64,000 nucleotides of DNA from Photobacterium salinisoli (GCF_003614885.1 NZ_QZMS01000007.1:248001-312000); one strand, 5' to 3'; positions 54,342 through 63,672 are shown, numbered from the stretch's first letter. Program-made: numbers and translations. Notes: generated from the sequence alone by a model not told the origin.

Positions 54342-55208
54342 TTACTGAACGGGCAGGAAAGTGTTTCCTTGCGCTAACGTTTTCTCAAAGGTGTAGCCAG
54401 GCCATTCATAAATGGTCAGTTTGTACTTGTCGTTCACTGAGCCGTAGATATTGCCACCGGCCAGGTTGGCGGTGTTGGTAATGCCGTAACCAAATGCAAA
54501 GCCGTTCTGCGGCGCATCCCAGCGGCCATAGGTTTCAAAGGCCAGATCATCTGAGATAATAGACACTTCACCACCGAGAGAGATTTTATTCAGCAAAATG
54601 CGGGCGGAGGCTTCAGTGAATCCTGTCACATCGGCGCTTGGCACGGCTTTGGCGGTCAGTGCCAGGTTGTCGTAACCCGCTTCCAGTGCCACGTTGAGCT
54701 TGGTTCTTACACCGACACCAACATCCAGAATGACAGGTCCCAGTGGAATACCCGCATACAGGCCAAGATCCGGAATCGGCAGGATCGGCAGATCTTTCTT
54801 CAGGGATGGCCCTTCTTCAGCAGACATAGTGTATTCCTGAGAAAGGATATCGGTACCCATGACATTGACGCGTCCGTCAACGCCGAATTGCGCCGTATTG
54901 GTGGCAGTGGCACCCGCAGTGACAGAGGCAACCTGAATATCATTGTTCAGTAGCTTGCCATCAATACCGGCAACACCTTCGACACGCAGGCAGCTGCTGC
55001 GGCCTTGCACGTTCAGATAGCCTTTAATGGTGGAAGAGGCCAGATCCTGTGAGGAGTCATCCACATCTTTGGTGTAGGAGCCGCCGAAGCGGGCGTCGAC
55101 AAGCGTCTCACCTGAAGCAACACAGTCGCCATACAACGAGGCGTGAGCAACCGGAGTCAGGCTGAATAAGGGTAAAGCGATGATCGCTAATTGCTTAAAT
55201 TTGGCCAT
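54342..55208 (-). CDS. Secreted beta-rich protein of unknown function
   Basis: A 288-residue protein with a clear signal peptide (MAKFKQLAIIALPLFSLTPVAHA). The mature part is rich in beta-forming repeats and Gly, with two Cys near the N terminus and one near 84 (YGDCVASGE, RSSCLRVEG). AAGGAAA precedes the ATG at 55208; the upstream frame extension is rejected. It is 66 bases ahead of the HEAT-like gene on the same strand and probably forms a two-gene unit with it. No family is recognised. Confidence 0.6.
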   Translation of the reverse strand: MAKFKQLAIIALPLFSLTPVAHASLYGDCVASGETLVDARFGGSYTKDVDDSSQDLASSTIKGYLNVQGRSSCLRVEGVAGIDGKLLNNDIQVASVTAGATATNTAQFGVDGRVNVMGTDILSQEYTMSAEEGPSLKKDLPILPIPDLGLYAGIPLGPVILDVGVGVRTKLNVALEAGYDNLALTAKAVPSADVTGFTEASARILLNKISLGGEVSIISDDLAFETYGRWDAPQNGFAFGYGITNTANLAGGNIYGSVNDKYKLTIYEWPGYTFEKTLAQGNTFLPVQ

Positions 55209-55847
55209 AAAGGTTTCCTTATAAAATAGGCGTGTTAACGCATCTTGAGGTTTTTCTGAATTACACAAACTTGGTGGATACCTTTAGAAAGTATGTTTAC
55301 GCTAAATTATTATTATCTAATGTTATAATTATCTGACTGACATTGTTTGTGATAAATAAGGAAACTAATTGTCAGGTATGTATATTTACCTGTTCTAATA
55401 AAGGGGTTTATGTTTTTTTTGTTGTTTTTTCAGCGTATTGATCGCTGTTTTTTATTCTTTTGCTGAAATTATCAAAATGAAAAAATAAAGTCCATATAAT
55501 TTTCGTTCGAGCGTGTTTTTATCTGATTGATGCTAATGTGAACAAAGGAAGTTAAATGAAACACCCGTTGATGAGTTGTTATGAATGCTAACGAAAGAGG
55601 CTTGCTATGGGGATAAACGGGCTATTAATGAAAACTGAGTTATTTAATTTATTATTATTTAGCGATAGCTAATGTTTTGGTAAATAAAACTATCGGCTTG
55701 GTTTTTATGTCATTAGGCGGATGGTGCCGATTGTCAGTGTTTAACGTTGTGTGAAAATCTTTTTCCTTCTGAATAACCTTACCTTATCCCTGATCCTGAT
55801 ATCGGATATTTTTACCATGACTAATAATTGAAACGACTGAGTCATCA
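55209..55847. other. AT-rich divergent intergenic region
   Basis: 639 bases between divergent genes with no supported coding sequence. It must hold the promoters of the secreted-protein unit and of the outer-membrane-like gene. Two tiny frames with some ribosome-binding-site signal (55556-55591 and 55607-55672) were not accepted. Confidence 0.5.
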
Positions 55848-56726
55848 GTGAGTCACTACACTGTCTGTATTGTGTCGCTTGTATGCAGACTAATGACAGG
55901 TATCGGGCGTTGTGTCAGAACTAAGTGGACCTTACTGGCCTTAGTGCCGGTATGTATTGCTGCGCCTGTGACTCACTCGGCATGGCGCACTGTCGCCTCG
56001 GCAGGATTGCATGATACCCGGGTTGCCGAGGCAGATTCAGATACCCTGGGAGTTAACCTTGGCCTCGGCCTGTTATATGCCGGTGCTGAAAACCTGAGCG
56101 GGCAAACCGGGATCATCGCGCATTATGATCACGTTATTGATCATCTGGACCCTGATCATGACCCTTTCTGGGTAATGGCAAACGGTACGCTCTCCCAGCC
56201 CTTGGTCAGCCTGAACCATTCTGCTGTAACACTTGGCTGGCAAACGGGAGTTAGCTGGTTTGAGAACACTGTGTCCGGGGTGGAGGAGGCGCTGCAGGCA
56301 CAAGTGGGGATCGCCGTAAATTATCAGCATCAGGCTGATGCTGCCGGGCTGACGATTGGCGGCGGCTACTACGGGCTGGAATTCGATGACGATGTCCCTG
56401 AAGCCAGAGGCTATAGCCGGGAAGCGCTGAAACGCAGCAGTGAGGCATTAGCCTGGAAGCTGTTTTTTCAGCGTTCAGTCAAGACGGAACTCAGCTGGGA
56501 GGGGTACTGGCAGCAGTGGCGGGATCGGGATAACTGGCTGGAAAACCAACTCTTTCTGGCAATCCATTACCCGATTCTCCACCCCGTAATGGACAGCCTG
56601 AATGTCTCGTTGTTATACACCCGTTATAATCTGGCGCCTTACCGCCTCCAGGGCAAAGCGCCTATCCTGCCCTGGGACGAGAACCTTTTATTCAGGCTCT
56701 ATGCCGAGATCCCGCTCGCTTGGTAA
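55848..56726 (+). CDS. Outer-membrane beta-barrel-like protein, unknown
   Basis: Up to 292 residues. A signal peptide is visible (WTLLALVPVCIAAPVTHSA), and the mature part shows alternating hydrophobic strands with aromatic ends (NLGLGLLYAGAENL, GIIAHYDHVIDHLD, VTLGWQTGVSWFENTV) and a C-terminal ...LYAEIPLAW ending in an aromatic residue, as in outer-membrane barrels. GTG at 55848 or ATG at 55893 could be the start; neither has a strong ribosome-binding site. Its last 39 bases overlap the 3' end of the oppositely directed binding-protein gene. Confidence 0.6.
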   Translation: MSHYTVCIVSLVCRLMTGIGRCVRTKWTLLALVPVCIAAPVTHSAWRTVASAGLHDTRVAEADSDTLGVNLGLGLLYAGAENLSGQTGIIAHYDHVIDHLDPDHDPFWVMANGTLSQPLVSLNHSAVTLGWQTGVSWFENTVSGVEEALQAQVGIAVNYQHQADAAGLTIGGGYYGLEFDDDVPEARGYSREALKRSSEALAWKLFFQRSVKTELSWEGYWQQWRDRDNWLENQLFLAIHYPILHPVMDSLNVSLLYTRYNLAPYRLQGKAPILPWDENLLFRLYAEIPLAW

Positions 56727-57653
56727 GATTTCGGATGGTGTTTCTGGCGTCACCGCCAAGGCTTGCTGCAGATTGTCTGCCATTGCTTCAGAAGCCAGCA
56801 TGCCCCGGCAGTTGGCCCAGTGATTGCCGTCGACGCTGATGAGCTGCCCGCTGGAAATGGCTTTCAGCGATTGCCAGGCTGGCTGCTGCTGCCACTGTTC
56901 AAGAATACTGACAGGTTCTATGTGGCCCGAAAGCAGAATGTCGGGGTCCATGTTTGCGATATCGTCAAAAGTCAGCTGTCTCAGTGCTCTGTCTTCTTCA
57001 CCGACTTTCTCGGGTACCGTCAGCTTGAGGACTTTCAATACACCGCCAGGGTAAGCGGCACCGGAATAGGCGTATAAGCCATTTTCGGCCGCTACAGCGA
57101 AAAGCACGCTTTTACCGTGATAGCGGCTGAGTGCATCCGCCGCACCTTGCATGATGTTCTGGTGTTGCAGGAGCCGGGCCTGCATGACATCCGGATAGCC
57201 TGCGATGTCGCCAATCTTCAGGGCAACGTCAAGATTTTCCTGGTAGGTTTCGCCGCGGGAAGCCAGCAGGAGTGTCGGGGCAATGTGGCTGAGCGCGGCG
57301 TAAATCGCCTGGTGCCGGTTAACATCGGCGATGATCAGATCCGGTTTCAGCACGGCTATTTTTTCAAGATTCGGGGTCGCTCTGTCACCGACCGATACCC
57401 ATCCCTCCAGCTTTGCCAATACCGCAGGATGCAGATTGAGCGGATCATTATCATCGGCAATACCCACAGGGCTGATATCAATGGCTGCCAGCGCATCAGC
57501 GAAAGCATATTCCAGCGTGATAATACGTTGAGGTGGTGTGTCCAGGGTAAACGGGTTCCCAAGACTGTCAGTGATGGTAGTGGAAAAAGCTGTGGGGCTG
57601 GTGAAAAGGAAAAGAGAAAAGGTAATCCAGCGCAAATATCCCAACAGTGACAT
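56688..57653 (-). CDS. Iron-siderophore-type ABC substrate-binding protein (FecB/FhuD class)
   Basis: A 321-residue periplasmic protein with a signal peptide (ITFSLFLFTSPTAFST) and the helical-backbone binding-protein fold: PPQRIITLEYAFADALAAIDISPVGIADD, LEKIAVLKPDLIIADVNRHQAIYAALSHIAPTLLL and ANMDPDILLSGH. These match FecB-type proteins binding ferric citrate or siderophores. No permease or ATPase genes are adjacent, so it is an orphan here. A Fur-like box lies 42 bases upstream of the start. It overlaps convergently with the barrel-like gene. Confidence 0.8.
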   Translation of the reverse strand: MSLLGYLRWITFSLFLFTSPTAFSTTITDSLGNPFTLDTPPQRIITLEYAFADALAAIDISPVGIADDNDPLNLHPAVLAKLEGWVSVGDRATPNLEKIAVLKPDLIIADVNRHQAIYAALSHIAPTLLLASRGETYQENLDVALKIGDIAGYPDVMQARLLQHQNIMQGAADALSRYHGKSVLFAVAAENGLYAYSGAAYPGGVLKVLKLTVPEKVGEEDRALRQLTFDDIANMDPDILLSGHIEPVSILEQWQQQPAWQSLKAISSGQLISVDGNHWANCRGMLASEAMADNLQQALAVTPETPSEILPSERDLGIEPE

Positions 57654-57694
57654 GGTACTCCCTTAAAAGTCAGAGAAAAATTTTACTTTTACTT

Positions 57695-57713
57695 GATAAT
57701 GAAGTGTATTTCA
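57695..57713. promoter_or_regulatory. Fur-like box upstream of the FecB-type gene
   Basis: GATAATGAAGTGTATTTCA keeps the first eight bases of the Fur consensus and the ATTTCA-like second half-site. Located 42 bases before the start of an iron-type binding protein, it suggests iron-repressed expression. Confidence 0.45.
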
Positions 57714-57940
57714 TTGCGCGACATTCTAATGGCTTTTGTTGGCAGTACAAGGGGGAGTGATGAGCTGGCCGCCAGTATTGGATCATGATCAATGCCTATC
57801 GGGCATATTCCACCGCTGTTGTGAATTGAGAAATACGCAGCAGTAATGCGTATGAAATTACGGCATGCTTGCGCTAACACATTGAATTTCACCTTATCTT
57901 AGCTAGTTTTACCTTACAGTCTGTCTTGGAGTGACGCTAA

Positions 57941-58897
57941 ATGAAATCGGCCGGGTCATTGCAATTTATGGTGCTGGCACTCTTGCTACTGGCTGGGTGC
58001 GATAATCTTCCGTCTTCACTGGCTCTGGGCACTCTGGAGCGCGATCGTATTACATTGACGGCGACGGCGAATGAAATCATCCGTGACATGCCGGTAGCAG
58101 AAGGTCAGCCAGTGAAAGTCGGAGAGGTGCTGGTCAGGCTGGATACGACACGGCAGGCCGCCACTCTGGCGCGAGCCAATGCTGAGCAGGCCAAAGCGGC
58201 GGCGTACCTGCTTCGGCTCACCAATGGCGAGCGTGTTGAAGATATAGCGGCGGCTAAGGCACAGCTTGAACAGGCGAATGCCCGTTTGACGGATGCGGAA
58301 AAAACGTATGTGCGCCGAGAGAGTCTGGTGCGTCAGAAGCTGATCAGCGTAGCCGAACGAGACACGGCAAAAGCCGAGCGGGACAGTGCAAGGGCGCAGG
58401 TGGCCGCGGCACGGGAAAATTTCACCAAATTGACCCGGGGCGAAAGAATTGAAGATATTCAGCAGGCTCAGGCTGAACTGGAAGCGGCAAAAGCCGATGT
58501 GACTCTGCAACAGCGGATTTTCAATGATCTTACGGTAGTGGCAACCCGCGACGGTATTTTGGACAGCCTGCCATATAACCTGGGTGAGCGGGTGCCCATG
58601 AGCGCTGTTGTTGCTGTCATTCAGGCCAGCAGTCAGCCTTACGCCAGAGTCTATGTCCCTGAACCTTACCGTGTCGCCTTGCAGCCAGGCAGTGTGGCGA
58701 AGGTGTATGTCGATGGCGTTGCAGAGCCTTTTGAAGGCACCTTGCGCTGGATAGCGACAGAGCCGGCCTTCACCCCCTATTACGCACTGAATGAGGATGA
58801 CAGGGCGCGGCTGGTGTATCTGGCGGAGTTCGACTTGTCGGATGCCGAGTCATTGCCTTCCGGAGTGCCGGTTCAGGTGGAGATGCCCTTTGAGTGA
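57941..58897 (+). CDS. HlyD-type membrane fusion lipoprotein (YbhG-like)
   Basis: A 318-residue periplasmic adaptor with a lipobox (LLLLAGCDN). A biotinyl-lipoyl part (about 35-70) is followed by a coiled-coil hairpin built from two similar units (GERVEDIAAAKAQLEQANA and GERIEDIQQAQAELEAAKA) and a beta-barrel domain (VVATRDGILDSLPYNLGERVPM). It links an inner-membrane ABC pump to an outer-membrane channel such as TolC. First gene of an operon with the ATPase and permease; GGAG precedes the ATG. Confidence 0.85.
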   Translation: MKSAGSLQFMVLALLLLAGCDNLPSSLALGTLERDRITLTATANEIIRDMPVAEGQPVKVGEVLVRLDTTRQAATLARANAEQAKAAAYLLRLTNGERVEDIAAAKAQLEQANARLTDAEKTYVRRESLVRQKLISVAERDTAKAERDSARAQVAAARENFTKLTRGERIEDIQQAQAELEAAKADVTLQQRIFNDLTVVATRDGILDSLPYNLGERVPMSAVVAVIQASSQPYARVYVPEPYRVALQPGSVAKVYVDGVAEPFEGTLRWIATEPAFTPYYALNEDDRARLVYLAEFDLSDAESLPSGVPVQVEMPFE

Positions 58898-59813
58898 GCT
58901 GGCAATCAAAGCAACCGGCCTGACGCGGCGGTTTGGCGATTTCACTGCGGTGAACAAGCTGAACCTGCAAGTACCTAAAGGCAGTATCTATGGCTTTCTG
59001 GGGCCAAATGGCTGTGGTAAATCCACCACGCTGAGGATGTTAACCGGCTTGCTGAGCCCCAGTGAGGGAGATATAGACGTACTTGGCCTGCGTATTCCCG
59101 AACAGGCGGAAGCATTACGGATGAAAATTGGCTACATGACGCAGAAATTTTCCTTGTATGAGGACTTGTCAGTCAAAGAAAACCTGCAGTTTATCGGCCA
59201 GATTTATGGTTTGCCAGGCCGAGAGCTGAAGCCCAGGGTGGCAGAGCTCGGCAGTACTTATAACCTTAATGAATTGATGAAACAACGGGTTGGCAGCATG
59301 AGTGGCGGGCAGAAACAGCGGCTCGCCCTGGCGGCGGCTGTGATGCATAAACCGGATTTACTGTTTCTGGACGAACCGACCTCAGCCGTGGATCCCCAGT
59401 CGCGGCGTGATTTCTGGGAGCAGCTTTTTGACTTGTCTGACGCTGGCACCACTATTCTGGTGACCACTCATTACATGGATGAAGCCGAGCGCTGTCACGG
59501 TCTGGCTATCATGGAAGCCGGTGAAATCAAGGCAGACGGCCCACCTGATACATTGATGAAACAGATGGGCGTCAGTGTGGTTGAAATCAAAGCACCAGGA
59601 CTCAGGCAGATCAAAGACAGTTTGCTGGCCATACCGGCGGTGGTTTCTGCCGCGCAGCTAGGTATTCGCCTGCGTGTCTTGGTGCGCGCAGAAGAATCTG
59701 ATCCCGTGGCCTGGCTGAAACGCCAGGTGCCGGCACTGGCTCAGGCTGAGCTGGATGTGGTTCGCCCCAGTCTGGAAGATGTGTTTGTCACCAGCACGGG
59801 GCGCAAAAAATGA
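58890..59813 (+). CDS. ABC transporter ATP-binding subunit (YbhF-like, single domain)
   Basis: A 307-residue ATPase: Walker A GPNGCGKST (38-46), signature MSGGQKQRLALAAA, Walker B LLFLDEPTSAVDP and the switch His in TTHYMDEAE, plus a C-terminal extension typical of ABC-2 exporters. The in-frame start is TTG at 58890, overlapping the HlyD-type gene by eight bases; the reading frame further upstream is out of family. It energises the permease encoded next. Confidence 0.88.
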   Translation: MSELAIKATGLTRRFGDFTAVNKLNLQVPKGSIYGFLGPNGCGKSTTLRMLTGLLSPSEGDIDVLGLRIPEQAEALRMKIGYMTQKFSLYEDLSVKENLQFIGQIYGLPGRELKPRVAELGSTYNLNELMKQRVGSMSGGQKQRLALAAAVMHKPDLLFLDEPTSAVDPQSRRDFWEQLFDLSDAGTTILVTTHYMDEAERCHGLAIMEAGEIKADGPPDTLMKQMGVSVVEIKAPGLRQIKDSLLAIPAVVSAAQLGIRLRVLVRAEESDPVAWLKRQVPALAQAELDVVRPSLEDVFVTSTGRKK

Positions 59814-60931
59814 ATGCCTTAACCTCCAGTCTGATCAGAATGAAAGCGATTCTGGTTAAAGAATTTCGCCAACTGTCCCGCGACAGGATCACCTTCGGCA
59901 TGGTGGTGATGATCCCCCTGATACAGTTGCTGCTGTTTGGCTTTGCGATTAATACCGATGTGCGCAATATTCCCGTCGCGATTGTGGACCAAAGCCAGTC
60001 TCAGTATGGCAGAGTGATTACCGAAGCGGTGAAAGCCACTCAGGTGGTCACTGTGGTGGCCAGCTACGCCACGGCCAAGGAAGGGGAGCAAGCCATTACT
60101 GCCGGAACAGTACGCGGTGTGCTTGTGCTGCCGAGGGATCTGGACCAGCGGCTGGCACAACACAGAAAGGCCGGGCAATGGCTGGTGGATGGCTCGGATA
60201 CTATGGTCAGTTCTGCTTTGCTGCAATTACAGAATATGCCGGTTGATAATCTGGTCTCGGATTACAAAGCGCAGCAGTCGAGCGTGATGACACCGACCTT
60301 TGAAGTCGCGCTGTATTTCAACCCGGAGCGGCGAACGGCGGTGAACATTGTGCCGGGCCTGCTCGGCGTAATACTCACCATGACCATGATACTCTTCACC
60401 TCTGCGGCGATAGTCCGCGAACGGGAAAGGGGCAACCTGGAGTTACTGATCACCACGCCTGTGCATTCCCTAGAGCTCATGCTGGCAAAGATCGCCCCTT
60501 ATATCGTTATTGGTCTGATTCAGGTGGTGATCATTCTTGGCTTGGGCCATTACATTTTTGCCGTGCCTATTAATGGCCCGGTCAGTCAGATTCTGTTGGG
60601 CACTTTGCTGTTTATTGCTGCCAGCCTGACCCTGGGGCTGGTGATCTCAACGATTGCCCAGACCCAGTTGCAAGCCATGCAGATGACAGTGTTCATTCTG
60701 CTACCTTCGATTTTGCTATCCGGCTTTATGTTCCCGTATGAAGGTATGCCTGTACCTGCCCAGTGGATTGCTGAAATTCTGCCTGCGACCCATTTTATGC
60801 GCATGATACGGGGCATAGTGTTGCGCGGCGCCGATGTGACTGTGCTGTGGAAAGACGCTCTTTGGCTGCTGGGTTTTACCTTGTTCGGTTTGCTGCTGGC
60901 TTCCTGGCGGTTTAAGAAAACGCTGGACTGA
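59810..60931 (+). CDS. ABC-2 type permease (YbhS/YbhR-like)
   Basis: A 373-residue membrane protein: N-terminal helix (ITFGMVVMIPLIQLLLFGFAI), a large periplasmic domain (about 50-170), then five helices with NIVPGLLGVILTMTMILFTSAAIVRERERGNLELLITTP (the ABC-2 EExxGT-like coupling region). Its start overlaps the ATPase stop (ATGA). E. coli has two permeases (YbhS and YbhR); only one is present here, so it probably works as a homodimer. Confidence 0.87.
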   Translation: MNALTSSLIRMKAILVKEFRQLSRDRITFGMVVMIPLIQLLLFGFAINTDVRNIPVAIVDQSQSQYGRVITEAVKATQVVTVVASYATAKEGEQAITAGTVRGVLVLPRDLDQRLAQHRKAGQWLVDGSDTMVSSALLQLQNMPVDNLVSDYKAQQSSVMTPTFEVALYFNPERRTAVNIVPGLLGVILTMTMILFTSAAIVRERERGNLELLITTPVHSLELMLAKIAPYIVIGLIQVVIILGLGHYIFAVPINGPVSQILLGTLLFIAASLTLGLVISTIAQTQLQAMQMTVFILLPSILLSGFMFPYEGMPVPAQWIAEILPATHFMRMIRGIVLRGADVTVLWKDALWLLGFTLFGLLLASWRFKKTLD

Positions 60932-61059
60932 CCCGGATCCCATATTCGCAACGTCCTGAACCCCTGACGGAAATTTGCATCGCCATTGGCGACAGCGGGC
61001 TGATATCATCCTGTGCGTTTAAGGTTGTCGCCAAATGGATTGGATGTCAGGGGTGTAAT

Positions 61060-61965
61060 GTGGGTAAAGGCGTTTTTCTGTCAGTGATGTCTTCTTGTCT
61101 GTTCGGGGCACTGTATTACTACTCGACCTTGCTCGATCCTCTCAATGGTGAAGCGATTTTCAGCTGGCGTCTGTTACTGACGTTACCTTTTCTCACCGCC
61201 TTTCTGCTGCTTAGTAAAGAATGGCCGCAAGTGGCGGCCATTGTGTCCTCAGTCCGCCAGCGCCCCCTGTTATGGCTGGGCTTACCCTTGTCGGCATTTT
61301 TGCTGGGGGTTCAGTTCTGGCTGTTTATGTGGGCGCCGATCAATGGCCGAGCGCTGCCTGTTTCATTGGGCTATTTCATGATGCCGCTGGTGATGGTGGT
61401 ACTGGGCCGCTTTGTCTATCAGGACAGACTGAGCGGCTGGCAGAAAATTGCAGTGGCTTTTGCTGCTGTTGGCGTTGCCTGCAAGCTTTGGCTTTCAGGA
61501 GGTTTATACTGGGAAACCCTGGTGGTTGCGATAGGTTATCCCGGCTATTTTATGCTGCGGCGTAAACTCGGCACAGACAGCCTGGGGGGCCTGTGGTTTG
61601 ATATGGCCATCATGATTCCGCCCGCCATCTGGTGGCTTTTTGCCAAGCACGACAGCCTGGATGTTTTTGCTCAGCATCCTCATCTTAGCTGGCTCATTAT
61701 GGGGCTGGGCATTATCAGTGCGTTTGCCGTTGGCAGCTACATTGTGGCGAGCAAACTGCTGAGTTTCAGTCTGTTCGGATTATTGAGCTATGTGGAACCT
61801 GTATTGCTGGTGGTGGTGTCACTGGCGCTCGGGGAAAGTATTGGCGAAGGAGAATGGCCGACCTATCTCTTTATCTGGATAGCCGTGTTCTTTCTTATTC
61901 TTGATTGTGTTCGCCAGATAATGACCCAGAAACAGGTTCAGCTGGCAGTAAAGGTCAGAGAGTGA
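61060..61965 (+). CDS. RarD-like EamA-family permease
   Basis: A 301-residue inner-membrane protein with about ten helices in two EamA repeats. The start SVMSSCLFGALYYYSTLLDPLNGEAIFSWRLLLTLPF matches the RarD group (chloramphenicol-sensitivity protein-like), as does PINGRALPVSLGYFMMPLVMVVLGRFVYQDRLS. GTG start at 61060 with AGGGG seven bases upstream; the nearby ATG is out of frame. Substrate unknown. Confidence 0.82.
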   Translation: MGKGVFLSVMSSCLFGALYYYSTLLDPLNGEAIFSWRLLLTLPFLTAFLLLSKEWPQVAAIVSSVRQRPLLWLGLPLSAFLLGVQFWLFMWAPINGRALPVSLGYFMMPLVMVVLGRFVYQDRLSGWQKIAVAFAAVGVACKLWLSGGLYWETLVVAIGYPGYFMLRRKLGTDSLGGLWFDMAIMIPPAIWWLFAKHDSLDVFAQHPHLSWLIMGLGIISAFAVGSYIVASKLLSFSLFGLLSYVEPVLLVVVSLALGESIGEGEWPTYLFIWIAVFFLILDCVRQIMTQKQVQLAVKVRE

Positions 61966-61966
61966 A

Positions 61967-61991
61967 GCATGCCTGCGCGAGGCAGGCATGC
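61967..61991. terminator. Hairpin between the RarD-like gene and the yiaV homologue
   Basis: A perfect 10-bp stem GCATGCCTGC / GCAGGCATGC with a 5-base loop, starting two bases after the RarD-like stop and between convergent genes. No T tract. Confidence 0.55.
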
Positions 61992-62001
61992 CGGGAAGGG
62001 A

Positions 62002-63132
62002 TTAATGATCCAGATACAGGTAGTTCTGCCAGCTCTTCATGCGGATCAAAATCTTACGCATCACCGCCAGATGGTGAGCGTGATCGGAATACACGGCAAT
62101 TTCCATATTGGCCCCTAAAGGCAGTTGGTATTCACTGAGGTCGTCTATCATTTTAAACCTGACCAGCGGCCGGCCCTGACGCATTAACATATCGGTGCCA
62201 ATCAGTGTGCCTTGCGCCTGTGCCTGACCTTCACCAATCGCGGGCAATACGTCGATAATTTCGGCTTTGAAGGTTTTTCCGGGAATGGCGCGGAAAATGA
62301 TGTCGGCTTCATAGCCAGGTTTGAGGCGCAGCAGGGAGTTCTGACGGAAAGCACCTATGATGAAGTCATCGTTGGTGTTGATAAAGGTCATCACCGGACG
62401 CAGTGGCAGTGGCACCGCCATCATGCCAGGGCGCAGCAGCACCTGAGTAACAAAGCCATCCGTAGGCGCGCGAACAGTCGTCGAATCCAGATTAAACCGG
62501 GCTTTGGTCAGCTGGGCCTGGATTTGAGCAACAGCCGTGTTCTCGCCATTGATGTTGGACTCATAAGCCAGTTTAGCCCGGCGCTCATCAGCTTGCGCGG
62601 CTTCCAGGGCGGCTTCGGCGCTGCGGTAGAATTGCTCACGGTTATCAACATCGGCTTTGGTGAAGGCGCCGCGTTTATAGCCTGTGGCATAACGCTGGTA
62701 CTGCTGATAGGTGCGATCGCGTTCTGCCTGCGCTTTGATGCGGGTTGCCATCGCCGCTTTGTAGCTGGCTTCCTGTCCCAGTACGTTTTGCCGGGTTTCT
62801 GCTAGCTGGGCTTCCAGCCGGTCAACTTCGGCCTGGAAAGGCGTGGGATCAATTTTGAACAGTATGTCGCCTTGCTTGAGCGGGGCGTTCGGGGTGACAG
62901 GTACGTCAATCACCTTACCGCGTACGTTCGGCATAATAGGCGTTGAGACAAAATATTCTCCGCCCAGGCTGGTATGCGGGTGATTATAGTTCATGAACAG
63001 AACCAGGGCGCCGACAAGGACGATACCGCCAAGTACCGCAGTCGGCACTGTCCATTTATTTAGTGGAATACGGAAAACTTTGAAGATAAAAATACAGATG
63101 GCCGCGTAAGAGAGGATCAGTAACGTTTCCAT
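62002..63132 (-). CDS. yiaV: HlyD-family inner-membrane protein (YiaV homologue)
   Basis: A 376-residue adaptor-like protein: two N-terminal helices (LLILSYAAICIFIFKVFRI and VLGGIVLVGALVLFMNYN), a split lipoyl domain (VSTPIMPNVRGKVIDVPVTPNAPLKQGDILFKIDPTPFQ), a coiled coil (about 105-210) and a beta barrel (TVRAPTDGFVTQVLLRPGMM). E. coli YiaV has 378 residues and is also followed by YiaW. Its start overlaps the yiaW-like stop. Role unknown; perhaps membrane maintenance or export. Confidence 0.87.
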   Translation of the reverse strand: METLLILSYAAICIFIFKVFRIPLNKWTVPTAVLGGIVLVGALVLFMNYNHPHTSLGGEYFVSTPIMPNVRGKVIDVPVTPNAPLKQGDILFKIDPTPFQAEVDRLEAQLAETRQNVLGQEASYKAAMATRIKAQAERDRTYQQYQRYATGYKRGAFTKADVDNREQFYRSAEAALEAAQADERRAKLAYESNINGENTAVAQIQAQLTKARFNLDSTTVRAPTDGFVTQVLLRPGMMAVPLPLRPVMTFINTNDDFIIGAFRQNSLLRLKPGYEADIIFRAIPGKTFKAEIIDVLPAIGEGQAQAQGTLIGTDMLMRQGRPLVRFKMIDDLSEYQLPLGANMEIAVYSDHAHHLAVMRKILIRMKSWQNYLYLDH

Positions 63133-63509
63133 TATTGATTACCCTCAGTGTTATTATTGCTGTTATTCATAGGCTGTTGTTGTTTTAACGCGGTAAGTTC
63201 TGATTGCAGTAGCTGGAGTTGCATTTCCATTTTGGTTAACTGGGTCTGAAGTAATACTTGCTCATCATGAACCTGTTTGAACCCCCAGCCTCTTTCTTTA
63301 CGCCACAGGGTTGCCCATATCCATAAAAATGGCCACAGAGCATGTAATGTGAATAAACTTACCCAGCCAGCATAGTGAATAGCATCCTGATGAGGATGTT
63401 CTCGCTCTTTGGCAATCTCGTAAGGAATATCGTGAATAGCTATGATGCCGTAAAACAAAACAAGGGCTACAAAAATAAGTAATCCCAATGCAAAATAATC
63501 CAAGAACAT
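63132..63509 (-). CDS. yiaW: DUF3302 inner-membrane protein (YiaW homologue)
   Basis: A 125-residue protein with two membrane helices. MFLDYFALGLLIFVALVLFYGIIAIHDIPYEIAKEREHPHQDAIHYAGWVSLFTLHALWPFLWIWATL is the DUF3302 signature, and a Gln-rich coiled C terminus follows. The ATG at 63509 matches the family start; an alternative at 63542 would add 11 residues and has a slightly better GAG upstream. Paired with YiaV in many gammaproteobacteria. Confidence 0.85.
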   Translation of the reverse strand: MFLDYFALGLLIFVALVLFYGIIAIHDIPYEIAKEREHPHQDAIHYAGWVSLFTLHALWPFLWIWATLWRKERGWGFKQVHDEQVLLQTQLTKMEMQLQLLQSELTALKQQQPMNNSNNNTEGNQ

Positions 63510-63611
63510 ATATTTACCGTCAAATTTGAACCATGATCTCAAGAATATAGCTAATAAATAAACTTAGCAATTATGAGGTTATTTGTCTTTCAGGTTTAAT
63601 TCAGATTACAT

Positions 63612-63636
63612 CAGGCCAGCATGAGAAGCTGGCCTG
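63612..63636. terminator. Hairpin after the proX-type gene
   Basis: CAGGCCAGC / GCTGGCCTG with a 7-base loop, 37 bases downstream of the proX-like stop codon on the minus strand; it lacks a T tract. Confidence 0.45.
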
Positions 63637-63672
63637 GAAATATAGTATCAGATTAATTGCATAGTTCAGCTA

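Noticed and set aside
55556..55672. Two very short peptides (11 and 21 codons) in the 55.2-55.8 kb gap, with partial ribosome-binding sites
   Set aside because: Too short and without conservation evidence; they could be chance frames in AT-rich DNA.
57117..57650. A 177-codon plus-strand frame opposite the FecB-type gene
   Set aside because: Pure antisense of a clear binding-protein gene, with no recognisable motif.
62212..62805. A 197-codon plus-strand frame opposite the yiaV homologue
   Set aside because: Antisense to a conserved HlyD-family gene; no start signal.
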